From Pseudomonadota bacterium (GTDB taxonomy: Bacteria; Pseudomonadota; Alphaproteobacteria; Rhodospirillales; Magnetospirillaceae), in contig JAJZVW010000022.1 in assembly GCA_021847015.1 (NCBI GenBank), positions 1 through 52,213 on the forward strand: 52,213 nt of DNA, given 5' to 3'. Shown here one piece after another: positions 51,854 to 52,213 of the stretch. How positions within the stretch are numbered: the stretch's first letter is position 1; each line of letters starts with the position of its first letter. A program made the position numbers and the translations under genes. The notes beneath the pieces are model-generated. The model saw only the letters and a program-made list of their open reading frames with translations. It did no database searches and was not told the origin of the DNA.

Positions 51854-52084
51854 ATGACCGAACGCGAAATGTTCCAGGAGATAAACGCCCTGATCGGCGC
51901 CGTCGCCAAAGCTCTCGGCGTCAGCGAGATCGAAGTGGTCACCGCCATCGAGCAAGGGCGGTTGAGCATGGAATTGCTGACCGACGCGGAAGGCCGGCAC
52001 TACATCCAGACGAGCTGCGAAGGCAAATCCGCCCGCATTTACGACGGGGCCATCTTCCGGCCCGGCGATACGCCCGGCACCTGA
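51854..52084 (+). CDS. Small hypothetical protein
   Basis: This 76-residue protein starts at ATG 51854, 5 nt after GAGGG (a GTG at 51827 is in frame but lacks a site). It has a helical N-terminus (MTEREMFQEINALIGAVAKA), SEIEVVTAIEQGRLSMELLT in the middle and a more polar end. No family is recognised. It is followed by a dispersed repeat. Confidence 0.6.
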   Translation: MTEREMFQEINALIGAVAKALGVSEIEVVTAIEQGRLSMELLTDAEGRHYIQTSCEGKSARIYDGAIFRPGDTPGT

Positions 52085-52118
52085 AATTCCAGCGGTTCTC
52101 ATTATGGTTTTTTTCATT

Positions 52119-52201
52119 GTCATCCCGAGCGTAGCCGAGGGATCTTTCGGGCATTTTCGCGCGAAAGATCCCTCCGCTCGCTCGCGCTCGGTCGGGATGA
52201 C
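52119..52201. repeat. Dispersed palindromic repeat, copy 3
   Basis: It starts GTCATCCCGAGCGTAGCCGA and ends GGTCGGGATGAC, with GGATCTTTCG facing CGAAAGATCC across a short loop. It is the most regular of the three copies (see 30678 and 32971). Confidence 0.88.
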
Positions 52202-52213
52202 AACGCGAGCAAG

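Overview
The window is about 52 kb of high-GC DNA from what looks like an alphaproteobacterium of the Rhodospirillales, broadly Magnetospirillum-like. The reasons are the glnB-glnA pair behind a sigma-54 type promoter, a BktB-type thiolase, a diheme cytochrome c4, and many histidine kinases with an H-box of the form ASHDLRQP. The genus is an inference; no marker in the window fixes it.

1-2.2 kb is the end of a prophage or phage-derived module: a truncated virion-type gene, a small repeat protein, a holin-like protein, a lysozyme-like protein, a holin/lipoprotein fusion and a small protein, with two intrinsic terminators. 2.3-22.2 kb is a mosaic accessory island. It holds a plasmid-type RepB/ParB remnant; a metal-efflux group (nucleoside phosphorylase, DMT transporter with a His-rich tail, MerR regulator divergent from a CDF exporter); a chromate transporter broken by one amber codon; a PAP2 remnant; a decayed second copy of the phage lysozyme gene; a complete cusCBA-type copper/silver efflux operon divergent from a sensor kinase/response regulator pair; and a four-gene sulfur-type operon (beta-lactamase-fold hydrolase, MFS transporter, DsrE protein, methyltransferase) divergent from an ArsR-rhodanese fusion across a perfect 12-bp-arm operator. 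An IS1595-family element with target duplication sits beside a fragment of a second MFS gene.

22-28 kb holds a CBS-pair protein, an AT-rich stretch with a small ORF, two striking perfect inverted repeats, a BktB-like thiolase, a GlsB-type membrane protein, and a hybrid kinase overlapping a MetOD1-type sensor protein. 28.6-42.4 kb looks like chromosomal backbone: a membrane hybrid kinase, an orphan periplasmic binding protein, a shortened MscS-like protein, DUF1937, a Rossmann protein, SlyX, a glycine-zipper surface protein, cytochrome c4, a YgiQ radical-SAM protein, a glycogen-debranching enzyme translationally coupled to a divergent ClC-family channel, and tRNA-Pro(CGG).

42.5-52.2 kb contains a DUF4118-type kinase, glnA-glnB, a CobD-type aminotransferase, a LOV-like hybrid kinase that lacks the photoactive cysteine, two LuxR-type regulators (one with a degenerate receiver) converging on a 32-bp perfect palindrome, and tRNA-His(GTG). 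Three copies of a dispersed palindromic repeat (GTCATCCCGA...) lie between genes at 30.7, 33.0 and 52.1 kb.

The best candidates for something new are the Cys-less LOV kinase with its neighbouring regulators, the persulfide-type operon that carries an MFS transporter and a methyltransferase, and the paired long inverted repeats at 23.1-23.3 kb.
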